Shown one piece after another: positions 36,580-45,279 of a stretch of 64,000 nucleotides of DNA. Made by a program: the position numbers and the translations under genes. How positions within the stretch are numbered: the stretch's first letter is position 1; each line of letters opens with the position of its first letter. A model generated the notes under the pieces. It was not told the DNA's origin. It saw nothing but the letters and a program-made list of their open reading frames with translations, and made no database searches. The stretch is taken from the NCBI GenBank assembly GCA_903918755.1, contig CAIXFN010000082.1, positions 124,001-188,000 of the forward strand, given 5' to 3'. Origin of the DNA: an uncultured Pedosphaera sp. (GTDB lineage Bacteria > Verrucomicrobiota > Verrucomicrobiia > Limisphaerales > Pedosphaeraceae).

Positions 36580-39393
36580 CTATCCTGCCACCACAACCGG
36601 ATCCGGCGTCAGTCCACAAATGCGGCGGTAGTCGTGGACCATGCGGTCGCGGGAGAAATGGGCTTGGATGTGGGCGCGGGCGGCGGTGGCGAAGGCCTGG
36701 CGGCGCGCCGGGTTGGTGGCTAGCTCGACGAGGGCGGCGGCGAGGGTGGGGGTGTTGCGCGGGGGGACGAGGAGGCCGGTGAGGCCGGGGCGGATTTGTT
36801 CGGCGGCGCCGCCCCAGTCGGTGGCGATGATGGGCAGGCCGGCGGCCATGGCTTCGAGGGAGGCGTTGGGGCAACCGGCGGGTTCGGAGATCATCACGAA
36901 TATGTCCAAACTGTTATGGAAGGGGGATAAGTCGGTGAGTTCTCCCAACCATTCCACGGGCAAATCCTGGGTGGAGGTTTTGAGTTCCGCGGCGTACGTT
37001 TCACAACCGGTTTCGACGCCGCCGGCGATGAGTAGGCGGCATTTTGGTAGTTGTGGCTGGGCGAGGCGGAAGGCGGCGAGGAGGTCTTCCAGGCGCTTGC
37101 GCGGGTGGATGCGGGCGGCGGTGCCGAAGACGATTTCCGCTTTGCCGGCACGATCTGGCGAAGGGGTCGCCCGAAGGGGGACGCCGTTGGGGATGACGGT
37201 TACCGTCGTTCCTAGTAACTCCGCGGCCCGAGTCGCTTCGGCGGCGTATTTCACGATGACTCCGGCCAGGCGTTCACCGTAGTCGCGGGCGCTGCGGTAG
37301 GGGAGTCCGGGGCGGGGTTGGGTAAAAAAGGTGGCGAGGGATTCAAAATACATTTCGCCGGGACTGACATCGAAGATCGGGACATCGAGGAGGGCATCGG
37401 CCAGCAGGACCTTAAAGGCTGGGCGCAAATTCCAAAAGATTACCGCTTCCGGCGGGTCGGCATCCAGGGCGTCGAGGAGAGGGCGACAACGGGTGGTCGT
37501 GGAGTGTTCGGGGATCGCTTGCGCAACCGGCGCGGAGGCCGGAAACGGGACGCTGAAAACCGGGATGCCGTGCGCTTCCAGGTCGAGGTGACCGGGGGTG
37601 GGGTTTTCCGGGTGCTCTTCGACCACGGCGGCGCGGACGGCGATTCCCTGGGCAGCCAACCCGGTCAGGAGCCGGCGGGCGCTGGATTGGGCTCCGCCGG
37701 TGGAAAAGTTGTTGGTGATCAACCAGAGTCCGCGCGGTGCGCGTTGACGCGGCGCGGTGGCCAGGGCGCGCCGGTAGAGCCATTGGTAGCGCGCGGCCAT
37801 GGTTTGCCGGTTCCAGCCGGGAGCGGCCAGGGAAACGCGGTCGGTGGTTTGGGTGACAGGCAGGCCGGCAATCACCCGGGCGAACTCGGCGGCGGGGGCG
37901 TCCGCGGGGAGCAGGTGGACGTGGGGATGATCCCGGGCGAGCTCTTCCGCGCCACCGACGGCGGTGGCGACGACGGGGAGGCCGGCGGCCAGGGCTTCGA
38001 GTTGCGCGAGGCTGAGTCCCTCGTGGGCGCTGGTGGAGACCAGCACGTCGGACGCGGCGAGGATATCGGCAATTTGGCCGACCGAACCAACGGAACGGAG
38101 ATGCGGGGTCAGGCCAAGGCGGTCGATGCCCGCCTGGAATTGGTACAGACTGGCGGTGGCTTCGGGGTTACCCGGAATTCCTTCGCCCACCAGCACGAGA
38201 CGGGCGGTACGGCGGGACGCGAGGCTTTGTTGAACGGCCGCAAGAATCGGCGGGAGCAGGTGCAGGCGCTTTTGCGGTCGGGGATTGGCGATGGCGAGCA
38301 GGACGAGATCCGTGTCCCCGAAACCCCAGTCGCGGCGTAAGGTGCGGCCGGCGGCGGCGCGCTCGGGCGTGGGGCGGAACTCCTCCAAACAGATGCCGTT
38401 CCAGACCGTGCGCACTGGAACACTGGGGCGGATGGCCCGCAAATCGCGCGCCACGGCGTTGGAACAGGCCGCGAGCAGAAGGGCATCCCGGGAGCGCAAT
38501 TCCGCCAACCCGGCCGGCCAGCCCGCCCGGGTGTTGTGGACCGTGACCACCACGGGCAGGCCGGTGGCCGCGAGGTTGCGGATCTCTTCCCCGGACAACA
38601 GATGCGCGTGCGCCAGATCGGCGCCAAAGCGTTTGGCAGTGCGAGCCAGCAGGGCGATCCGGGCGGTGGGGCCCCGGGCAGGAATGGCGGCGAGTTCCAG
38701 CGTGTCCGCCGGTAGCGGAAAGGTGGCGCGCAAGGAACGTCCCAGCGTGGCCAGCCTAGTGCGCACGCCGACACCGGGCAGACTGGCGAGCAAATCGAGG
38801 GTGAGGCGTTCCGCGCCGCCGCGATGGAGGGCGGTGATCACCTGGTAAACCCGCAAGCCACTGTCGTCGTGGGCGTCCAGCGGAGCGAAGTGCACCAGGC
38901 GGAATTCGCGCGCGGCCAGGGCCACGAGCTCGCGGAGCGACGTGACCTGGCACTCTTTCAGCCGTTGGACCGCGACGGCATCCAGATAAACCAGGAGCGG
39001 CTCGGGAATGAATTCCGGACCATAGAGAGCGTCGGAGGGGAGCCGGGAGAAATCACCGCCGGTGGACGCCAGCACCTTTTCCCAGGCGGCGACGGCGGGC
39101 GCATCCGCTGGCGCGGAGCCACCGGGCGCGGGGCGCAAGGCCCCCAGGGCGCAGAGCCCGCGGCCGGTGGCGCTGGGTCGCGGAAATCCGAAACCCGCCG
39201 GCCTGACGAGCCAGGTGCCGGCGCGGCACAGCAAAACGGGACCACCGGGCGCGAGCAGGGCGCGCCAATCTTCCGGTTTGCCGCCGATTTCCTCCCATTC
39301 GGTGATGCCGGCCAATTGGAGCGACCGGCGGGTGCGGCCGGCGCGAACGGCTTGGGCAGGATCGGAAAGGTGAACGATGACACGGGGCTCCAT
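36580..39393 (-). CDS. Glycosyltransferase with two GT4 domains
   Basis: The protein has 937 residues from ATG 39391-39393. After a variable N-terminal region of about 180 residues come two full GT-B units. Unit 1 begins GLRVYQVITALHRGGAERLT and has the donor site AHEGLSLAQLEALAAGLPVV. Unit 2 begins LWLITNNFSTGGAQSSARRL and has EPAGCPNASLEAMAAGLPII with DWGGAAEQI. Each has the E-x7-E-type nucleotide-sugar motif. Two active domains in one chain suggest a polymerase or a two-step transferase for a cell-surface glycan. An overlapping TTG at 39402 is possible. The gene 39399-39854 ends directly before it. Confidence 0.88.
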   Translation of the reverse strand: MEPRVIVHLSDPAQAVRAGRTRRSLQLAGITEWEEIGGKPEDWRALLAPGGPVLLCRAGTWLVRPAGFGFPRPSATGRGLCALGALRPAPGGSAPADAPAVAAWEKVLASTGGDFSRLPSDALYGPEFIPEPLLVYLDAVAVQRLKECQVTSLRELVALAAREFRLVHFAPLDAHDDSGLRVYQVITALHRGGAERLTLDLLASLPGVGVRTRLATLGRSLRATFPLPADTLELAAIPARGPTARIALLARTAKRFGADLAHAHLLSGEEIRNLAATGLPVVVTVHNTRAGWPAGLAELRSRDALLLAACSNAVARDLRAIRPSVPVRTVWNGICLEEFRPTPERAAAGRTLRRDWGFGDTDLVLLAIANPRPQKRLHLLPPILAAVQQSLASRRTARLVLVGEGIPGNPEATASLYQFQAGIDRLGLTPHLRSVGSVGQIADILAASDVLVSTSAHEGLSLAQLEALAAGLPVVATAVGGAEELARDHPHVHLLPADAPAAEFARVIAGLPVTQTTDRVSLAAPGWNRQTMAARYQWLYRRALATAPRQRAPRGLWLITNNFSTGGAQSSARRLLTGLAAQGIAVRAAVVEEHPENPTPGHLDLEAHGIPVFSVPFPASAPVAQAIPEHSTTTRCRPLLDALDADPPEAVIFWNLRPAFKVLLADALLDVPIFDVSPGEMYFESLATFFTQPRPGLPYRSARDYGERLAGVIVKYAAEATRAAELLGTTVTVIPNGVPLRATPSPDRAGKAEIVFGTAARIHPRKRLEDLLAAFRLAQPQLPKCRLLIAGGVETGCETYAAELKTSTQDLPVEWLGELTDLSPFHNSLDIFVMISEPAGCPNASLEAMAAGLPIIATDWGGAAEQIRPGLTGLLVPPRNTPTLAAALVELATNPARRQAFATAARAHIQAHFSRDRMVHDYRRICGLTPDPVVVAG

Positions 39394-39398
39394 GCGGA

Positions 39399-39854
39399 TC
39401 AATAGGCCGGGGGAAAGTTGGGAGCCGGGGGCGGGGAGTCAAAGTAATCCGGCGGGCTGGAGACGGGAATATCCATGCCGATATCAATGATGGGCGGGAC
39501 GATGCCGTAGTCCAGCATGTCCCCAGGTTCCACCACGCGGAGGATCACGACCTGGGCGGGGGTCAAACCCGTGTAAACAAACTGGTGGCCCGCCACATCC
39601 GGGGTATAGGGAACCTGTCCGGCATGCCGGATGCCACCGGACCAATAGTGAAAGTGGATCAGCGCCCCGGGATCGGCGGGACAGGACTCGACCCAGAATC
39701 CGTCCTGCCCCAGGCGGGTCACGACGTCCACGCGGCGCGCGGGCACGATGACGCGGCGCGGTGACCGGCGCACTAACGCGAGGATGAGGCTGATGAACAC
39801 AATAAAGAAGACCACGATGATGAACAGCGGGACCACGACAAAGAGTAGGTTCAT
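39399..39854 (-). CDS. Hypothetical membrane-anchored protein
   Basis: The protein has 151 residues. An N-terminal transmembrane helix (FVVVPLFIIVVFFIVFISLI) is followed by a beta-rich soluble domain (GFWVESCPADPGALIHFHYW, and FVYTGLTPAQVVILRVV) and a Pro/Tyr-rich end. No family is recognised. It lies six bases before the glycosyltransferase start and about 40 bases after the FGE-like gene on the same strand, so the three may form an operon. The role in glycan export is only contextual. Confidence 0.7.
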   Translation of the reverse strand: MNLLFVVVPLFIIVVFFIVFISLILALVRRSPRRVIVPARRVDVVTRLGQDGFWVESCPADPGALIHFHYWSGGIRHAGQVPYTPDVAGHQFVYTGLTPAQVVILRVVEPGDMLDYGIVPPIIDIGMDIPVSSPPDYFDSPPPAPNFPPAY

Positions 39855-39894
39855 AGGCGGATGAGGTTAGTGGCGGGGAGGAAGCTGGGTAAGT

Positions 39895-40773
39895 TCATTT
39901 GGCCGGGATGACGTAAGTCAAAACGCGGAAGCCGTTGTCCGCGTTGCGGCTTCCTGGAGTATTACGGTAACGGGCCGCCGAGCGCGTGAAGGCGGCCTCG
40001 CGGTTCCAGGAACCGCCCCGCAGGACGCGGCGCGGAGGATCGATTGGGTCGGCGGGAGGCTGGGACTGCTCGGGATCCGTGACGGGGCCGGGGGCGTAGG
40101 GACCGTAGAAATCCCGACACCATTCAAAAATGTTTCCGCCCATAGACAAGCCCCAGGAATTGGCGGGGAGCGAGCCAACCGGGTGCGTATGATTGGCCGC
40201 AAGCGGCCGGCACCAGGCGCCCGCGGCACCGCGAACCGGGTCGTCACCCGTGGGCCATGACGTGGTGGTGCCGGCGCGGCAGGCGTACTCCCATTCCGCC
40301 TCCGAGGGCAGAAGGAAAACGCGGCCGGATTTGCGGCTTAACCAGCGGCAAAACGCCTCGGCGTCCGCATAAGTGATGACGGTGACCGGGAGGTCATCGC
40401 CCTGGTCGAAACCGGGACTGCGCCAGGTGAATAGTTGTCGCTGCACCAAGGCCGAGCCGTCCCACCCGAACCCGCCGCTGGGGCCGCGCTCGGCTTCCGT
40501 CTGGAAATGGGTCTCGGAAACAAAGCGGTCAAACTGCCAGCAAGTGACGGGATATTTGCCCAGATAAAAATCCCGGGTCAGGCGGACAGTCCGGGTTGCT
40601 TCGTCATCTTTGCGCAGGGGTTCGGAGGCGGGCGAGCCCTGGGTGAATTCGCCGTGGTGGACGAGCACCAATTCGAGACGGGCGCCAGCGCCGAGATCCA
40701 GCGACAAGCCGGGTTCCCGCGCGCACAGAGTGGCGGCCCAAGCCAACGGGAGAAAGAGGAAAATCATTTTCAT
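39895..40773 (-). CDS. Secreted formylglycine-generating-enzyme-like (SUMF1/EgtB/PvdO) protein
   Basis: The protein has 292 residues from ATG 40771-40773, with signal peptide [16 protein letters not shown]. It has the family motifs [58 protein letters not shown] and GFRVL. True FGEs convert a sulfatase Cys to formylglycine using two Cys at the active site. Relatives have other roles or only bind. No sulfatase gene lies in the window, so the role here is unknown. It is likely periplasmic. Confidence 0.88.
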   Translation of the reverse strand: MKMIFLFLPLAWAATLCAREPGLSLDLGAGARLELVLVHHGEFTQGSPASEPLRKDDEATRTVRLTRDFYLGKYPVTCWQFDRFVSETHFQTEAERGPSGGFGWDGSALVQRQLFTWRSPGFDQGDDLPVTVITYADAEAFCRWLSRKSGRVFLLPSEAEWEYACRAGTTTSWPTGDDPVRGAAGAWCRPLAANHTHPVGSLPANSWGLSMGGNIFEWCRDFYGPYAPGPVTDPEQSQPPADPIDPPRRVLRGGSWNREAAFTRSAARYRNTPGSRNADNGFRVLTYVIPAK

Positions 40774-41302
40774 GGGCTGGTCTGGTTTATCCGCCGCCAG
40801 ACTAGCCCGGCGGACGGAGAGAGGCACTTATAAAATTGTCAAATGGTTGTAATCTCAAAGTGAATTTGCGAGTGAAGGATATTGGGGGATTTGGAAGACG
40901 GATGGCACAAGTCCGATGTCCGTTGGGAAAGCGGGAGCCCGATTCAACAACCTTCCGAAAAACCTCGGGCAGGAAGGTTTACGTTGACGCGGAATCCCAT
41001 GCCGCCCCGCCGGGGCTTGGAGGTTTGTTTGGGAGGGCTTTCTATAAACATGTCGCGCCGCAGGCGCTGGGACTGCTACCACGCCTTGGATTTAGGCGCG
41101 CGTGGCAGATAGATGGCACAAGTTCGATGTCCGTTGGCGAAGCAGGACCCCGATTCAACAAACTTTCGAACAACCTTGGTCACGAAGGTTTGCTTTTACG
41201 CGGAACCCCATGCCGCCCCGCTGGGGCTTGTAGGTTTGTTGGAGTGGGGTTGCTATAAACATGTCGCGCCGCTGGCGCTCGGACTGATGCCACGCCTTGG
41301 AT
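40774..41302. other. Intergenic region dominated by a 211-bp tandem repeat
   Basis: Apart from the promoter region of the FGE-like gene (about 40774-40900), the stretch is filled by the two-copy repeat at 40901-41309. Apparent frames inside are repeat artefacts. Confidence 0.6.
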
Positions 41303-41309
41303 TTAGGCC
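40901..41309. repeat. Two-copy tandem repeat, 211-bp period
   Basis: GATGGCACAAGT starts at 40901 and 41112. Both copies share GATGTCCGTTGG, TCAACAA, CATGCCGCCCCG, CTATAAACATGTCGCGCCGC and ACGCCTTGGATTTAGG. Short dyads (GCCCCGCCGGGGC, GCGCCGCAGGCGC) are inside. Copy 2 runs into the CHAD gene, and its ATTTAGG supplies that gene's TAA stop (41303-41305). Confidence 0.75.
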
Positions 41310-42175
41310 GGGAAAATGCGACGGGCAAAGGCGCCGGATTTCCGGGTGTAAACATGGCGGCCACGGCGGAGGGCGCGGGCGATTAATTCCCGGCGGCGTT
41401 GCGCGGCTTCGCGCAGCAGGGATCCGCCCGCGGGGAGGTGCGGGCAGTGTCGAGCGAGGAAGTCGGCGAGCAGGGCGAGATCATGCTCCTGGCCACAATC
41501 CGCGGCAATGTGCTGGAGCGCGCGAATGGTTGCCGTATCCACCGGGATGCGCAAGGCGGCAAGCGTGGTGAGTTGGAGGGCAAGGAATTTGACCGGCTTG
41601 CGCCAGTCGTGCAGATCCTCAGTGGAGGCGGATTCCCGGGCGCGATCGAAAGCCCGGCGACCGGCCCGGTAGGTTCGGCGAAGTCCCGCTTGCAAATCCG
41701 CCCAGGTGAGCTGGCTCCAACCCCAACCCTCCAGGCGGGCCCGCAGGCGGACCAGCACCTGTTGCATCCGGCGCGTGCCCGGTGGTCCCGCCCGACGACG
41801 GGTCGGTTTGGGGAGTGGCAACCCGGCGGCCAGTTCGAGTCGGGCCTGTTTTAGAGCCGCGCGTAGACTGGCGCGACGGGGTAAAGCCTCCAACGCCTCG
41901 AGCAGGGCGGCGGCATCGCGTTCCGGCGCCAATTCCCGGGCCAACTGGCGCAGGCGTTCATTTTCCCGACGACTGGCCGTCGGACCCAGCCAGCGCCGGA
42001 GGAGGCGAACGAGGGCGCGGAGTTGTTTGAGACACTTCCGGGCTTCATGGATCGAGTGGGCGCGCTGCGCCGGTTCGGGATCGCGTAAATGCCGGAGGGC
42101 AAGATCTACTTGTTGGCCGAAGAGCCGATGCAGGGCGCGGACTGGCCGAGTTGGGAATTTGGCTGGCCGGTTCAC
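41303..42175 (-). CDS. CHAD-domain protein
   Basis: The 290-residue protein is largely alpha-helical with many Arg and Lys. Conserved CHAD histidines and basic residues appear in SIHEARKCLKQLRALVRLLR (about 41-60) and again in EDLHDWRKPVKFLALQL. CHAD domains bind inorganic polyphosphate and are often linked to phosphate storage granules. The start is a GTG (42173-42175). The gene is at the end of the nuo gene series, on the same strand and about 75 bases after nuoN, but a shared function is not evident. Confidence 0.85.
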   Translation of the reverse strand: MNRPAKFPTRPVRALHRLFGQQVDLALRHLRDPEPAQRAHSIHEARKCLKQLRALVRLLRRWLGPTASRRENERLRQLARELAPERDAAALLEALEALPRRASLRAALKQARLELAAGLPLPKPTRRRAGPPGTRRMQQVLVRLRARLEGWGWSQLTWADLQAGLRRTYRAGRRAFDRARESASTEDLHDWRKPVKFLALQLTTLAALRIPVDTATIRALQHIAADCGQEHDLALLADFLARHCPHLPAGGSLLREAAQRRRELIARALRRGRHVYTRKSGAFARRIFPA

Positions 42176-42250
42176 GGCTGCCCTTTCTCATGGGCGGGCC
42201 GCCTGGCGGGAGTCCGCAAGGATGCACTCCCCGCGCGAGGCGGGGACAAC

Positions 42251-43699
42251 TCAACGCACCGCGAGAACCTTGACGGCGGCGTTGGCCAGTTCCACGACGG
42301 TATTGGGGAACAGACCCAGGTAGAACATGCCAGCCAGGCACACATATAGGGCGAGGCGCAAAATCAGGGGCACCGGAATCGCGGAAAGAACCGGCGGTTC
42401 CTTGGACCAATAGATCGCCCGGATCACGCCAAAATAGTAGGAAATGGAGATGATCACGCCTAGGAAAGCAACCCCCACCAGCCAGTAATAAAGCGGATCG
42501 ATGGCACCCTGCTCCAAAGCGGCTTTGATCAGGAGAAACTTGCCGAAGAAACCGGCCAGCGGCGGAATGCCCGCCAGGGAAACCATCGAGCAGGTGAGGG
42601 CGGCGGCGAGCAAGGGCGAGCGCTGATTCAGTCCGGCCAGCGCGCTGATGTCCTCGCCTTCGACTTCGTTCATCACCAGGAGAATGACCAGGAACGCGGC
42701 GAGCACCGCGAAAAGGTAGCCGCCCAAATAATAGAGCACCGCGGCGCGACCGGCGCCGCTCAGGGCGGCCACACCCATGAGCAGGTAGCCGGCGTTGGCG
42801 ATGCTGGAATAACCGAAAATGCGTTTGAGATTCCGTTGGGGAATGGCACAGAGATTGCCGTACAGGATGGTCACCATCGCCACCACAATCAGGAGATCGT
42901 TCCACCGTTCGGTGATCGCCGGGACGGCGGTGAACAGCAAGCGGAGGAGCAGGACGAAGCCGGCGGCTTTGGAGCCCACGGCGAGGAACGCGGTGGTGGG
43001 AACGGGCGATCCCTGGTAAACGTCCGGCGCCCACAAATGGGCCGGAAACGCGGCGAGCTTGAAGCTCAGACCGACGAGAATGAACAGGATGCCGAGGAGA
43101 AACACCCGGTTGTCGGCAAACTCGGAGGCCACGGCGGCGATCCGGTTGAAATTTAACTGACCCGTGGTGCCGAAGACCAGGGCAATGCCGTAAACGAGGA
43201 AAGCGGAGGACAGGGCGCCGATGATGAGGTATTTGACACCGGCTTCCAACGACGCCAGGCGGGCCCGCTGAAAACTGGTCAGCACGTAAAACGTGACCGT
43301 GATCAGTTCCAAGGCCACGAACAACAGGGCCAGATCATTGGCCGAGGCGGCAAACATCATGCCGGCCAGGGCGAAGATGATGAGGGAATAATATTCCGAA
43401 ATTCCCGTCGCGATGCGGCCGGCGAAGGCGACGGACATGATCAGGACGATGATGGCCGCGAGCAGGAAGAAACGCTGAAAATACAGGGCGAGGGGATCCA
43501 GGACGAACATGCCGTTGAAGGCGCTGGCCGAGGGCACTCCGGAGAACTTGAAACTCCAGAACAGGATCAAACCCACGCCGAGGGCGGCTAGGTAGCCCAA
43601 ACGGGTCTTTTGCTCCGGGCGGATCCAGAGATCAGCGAGGAGCAAACCCAAGCCGAGGATTACCACGGCGATTTCCAAGGATATCAGCGAATAATTCAT
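42251..43699 (-). CDS. nuoN: NADH-quinone oxidoreductase subunit N
   Basis: The protein has 482 residues from ATG 43697-43699. It is an antiporter-like membrane subunit with about 14 hydrophobic helices (LISLEIAVVILGLGLLLADL at the start, then FGYSSIANAGYLLMG near the middle). Subunits L, M and N form the proton-pumping arm of complex I. It is the last nuo gene of the operon. A TTG at 43723 is a weaker start. Confidence 0.95.
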   Translation of the reverse strand: MNYSLISLEIAVVILGLGLLLADLWIRPEQKTRLGYLAALGVGLILFWSFKFSGVPSASAFNGMFVLDPLALYFQRFFLLAAIIVLIMSVAFAGRIATGISEYYSLIIFALAGMMFAASANDLALLFVALELITVTFYVLTSFQRARLASLEAGVKYLIIGALSSAFLVYGIALVFGTTGQLNFNRIAAVASEFADNRVFLLGILFILVGLSFKLAAFPAHLWAPDVYQGSPVPTTAFLAVGSKAAGFVLLLRLLFTAVPAITERWNDLLIVVAMVTILYGNLCAIPQRNLKRIFGYSSIANAGYLLMGVAALSGAGRAAVLYYLGGYLFAVLAAFLVILLVMNEVEGEDISALAGLNQRSPLLAAALTCSMVSLAGIPPLAGFFGKFLLIKAALEQGAIDPLYYWLVGVAFLGVIISISYYFGVIRAIYWSKEPPVLSAIPVPLILRLALYVCLAGMFYLGLFPNTVVELANAAVKVLAVR

Positions 43700-43719
43700 G
43701 GGCGACACGGCCAGTCCGT

Positions 43720-45276
43720 TCAAGGTTTTGCCTCCGCGCGATGGATGGGAGTGGATTTGGGCGTCACAGCGGGCATCGGGGACGGTTGTTCCGACGGATG
43801 GACCGACGCCAACACGGTCTCGGCGCCGGGCCAGATTTTATCGGTCAGGAGGCGCGGATAAACACCGAACACCAGCAGGGGCACGAGCAGGAGGACATAA
43901 GGCAATTTGCGGAGCGGCCAGGAGTCTTCCACCGTTTGCGCGCAACGCTCAGGGACCGGGCCGTGCAAGAGACTGCGGATGGCCCGCAGCATGTAAACGG
44001 CCCCAATCACCAGGGCCGCCCAAACCGCCAGGACGGTGATCAGCGGAAATTGTTTCCACGCTCCGAAGAACACGGTGACTTCACCGGCGAAATTCGCGAA
44101 CCCGGGCAAACCGCAACCGGCAAACAGGGCCAGCAGGAGCGCGCCGCCAAGGAAAGGCAGGCGCCGGAGCAAGCCGCCCATTTTATCCATGTCCGACGTG
44201 CCGGTGGTGTGTTGCAAATAACCGGCTAAGCCGAAGGTGAGGGCGGCGAGGAAGCCGTGGGCGATCATGACGAGGACCGCGCCGGTCACGCCGATGATAT
44301 TCAAACTGGCAATGCCGAGGAAAATGAAGCCCATGTGAGCCACACTGGAATAACCGATCAACCAGTTCAAATCCCGCTGGCGCATGGCAACAAAGCCGCA
44401 ATAAACGATATTGCCCAGGCAGAGCCACGCGATGGTGCCCGCCCAAGCCTGGGCGGCGTGCGGGAGCAGGGGCAGGGCAATGCGGATCAGGCCATACAGG
44501 CCGAATTTCTTGAGCACCCCCGCATGGAGCATGGCGGTGGGGGTGGGGGCGGAGCCATAACCGAGGGGCGCCCAGGTATGGAACGGCCACAGCGAAATCA
44601 GGATGCCGAAGCCCACCAGCAGGAGCGGGAAGATGAAATTTTGATCCCGAACCGCCATGGGATGCACGGCGGCGTATTGGGTCAGGGTCACCAGGTCAAA
44701 GGATTGCGCTCCGGCCCGGAGATAAAGGGCAATCAAGCCAGCCAGGGCTACCAAGGCGCCGATGCTTAAATAGAGGGTGATCTGGAAGGTGGCCAGATTC
44801 TTGTCCACCCCGCGGCCCCAGACGCCGATCATGATGAAAGTGGGGACCAGGGCGAGTTCATGCGCGAAGTAAAAGAGGAACAGATCCAGCGAAGCGAAGG
44901 CGCACAGAATTCCGCCGGTCATGATGAGCAGGAGAATGTAGAATTCCTTTTCCCGGTTCCGAATTTCCCAGGCGCAGCAGGTCGCGGCAAAGGCCACTAT
45001 GGCACCCATCAACACGAGTCCGACATTCACGCCATCCACACCCACGTGATAGCTGATGCCGAGAGAACGAATCCAGTTGAGCTGTTGCTCGAATTTATAG
45101 GCGCTGCTGGGACCGAGCGGGGCCGAGTCAAACCGCAGGAACACGGCGAGCGCCAGAAGCATGGTCACGCCGGTGGCGGCGAGCGACGCCAAGCGCATGA
45201 GGAAGGCGTAATTCCGCGGGACGAAGCACAAGATGACCGCCGTCAGCAGAGGCAGAAATATGAGGTAGGTTAGCAT
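43720..45276 (-). CDS. nuoM: NADH-quinone oxidoreductase subunit M
   Basis: The 518-residue antiporter-like subunit has characteristic segments EFYILLLIMTGGILCAFASL, LGYGSAPTPTAMLHAGVLKK and LNWLIGYSSVAHMGFIFL. These belong to the Mrp-type channel family, with the key Lys and Glu on broken helices. It lies three bases after nuoL and 20 before nuoN, in the usual order. ATG 45274-45276 is clear. Confidence 0.96.
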   Translation of the reverse strand: MLTYLIFLPLLTAVILCFVPRNYAFLMRLASLAATGVTMLLALAVFLRFDSAPLGPSSAYKFEQQLNWIRSLGISYHVGVDGVNVGLVLMGAIVAFAATCCAWEIRNREKEFYILLLIMTGGILCAFASLDLFLFYFAHELALVPTFIMIGVWGRGVDKNLATFQITLYLSIGALVALAGLIALYLRAGAQSFDLVTLTQYAAVHPMAVRDQNFIFPLLLVGFGILISLWPFHTWAPLGYGSAPTPTAMLHAGVLKKFGLYGLIRIALPLLPHAAQAWAGTIAWLCLGNIVYCGFVAMRQRDLNWLIGYSSVAHMGFIFLGIASLNIIGVTGAVLVMIAHGFLAALTFGLAGYLQHTTGTSDMDKMGGLLRRLPFLGGALLLALFAGCGLPGFANFAGEVTVFFGAWKQFPLITVLAVWAALVIGAVYMLRAIRSLLHGPVPERCAQTVEDSWPLRKLPYVLLLVPLLVFGVYPRLLTDKIWPGAETVLASVHPSEQPSPMPAVTPKSTPIHRAEAKP

Positions 45277-45279
45277 GGT

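Noticed and set aside
36242-36874. Minus-strand frame of 210 codons after the repeat array
   Set aside because: Overlaps the glycosyltransferase gene and repeat DNA, with a His/Arg/Pro-rich translation and no domain.
37318-38340. Plus-strand frame of 340 codons antisense to the glycosyltransferase
   Set aside because: Repetitive Gly/Arg composition typical of a shadow in GC-rich DNA, no motif.
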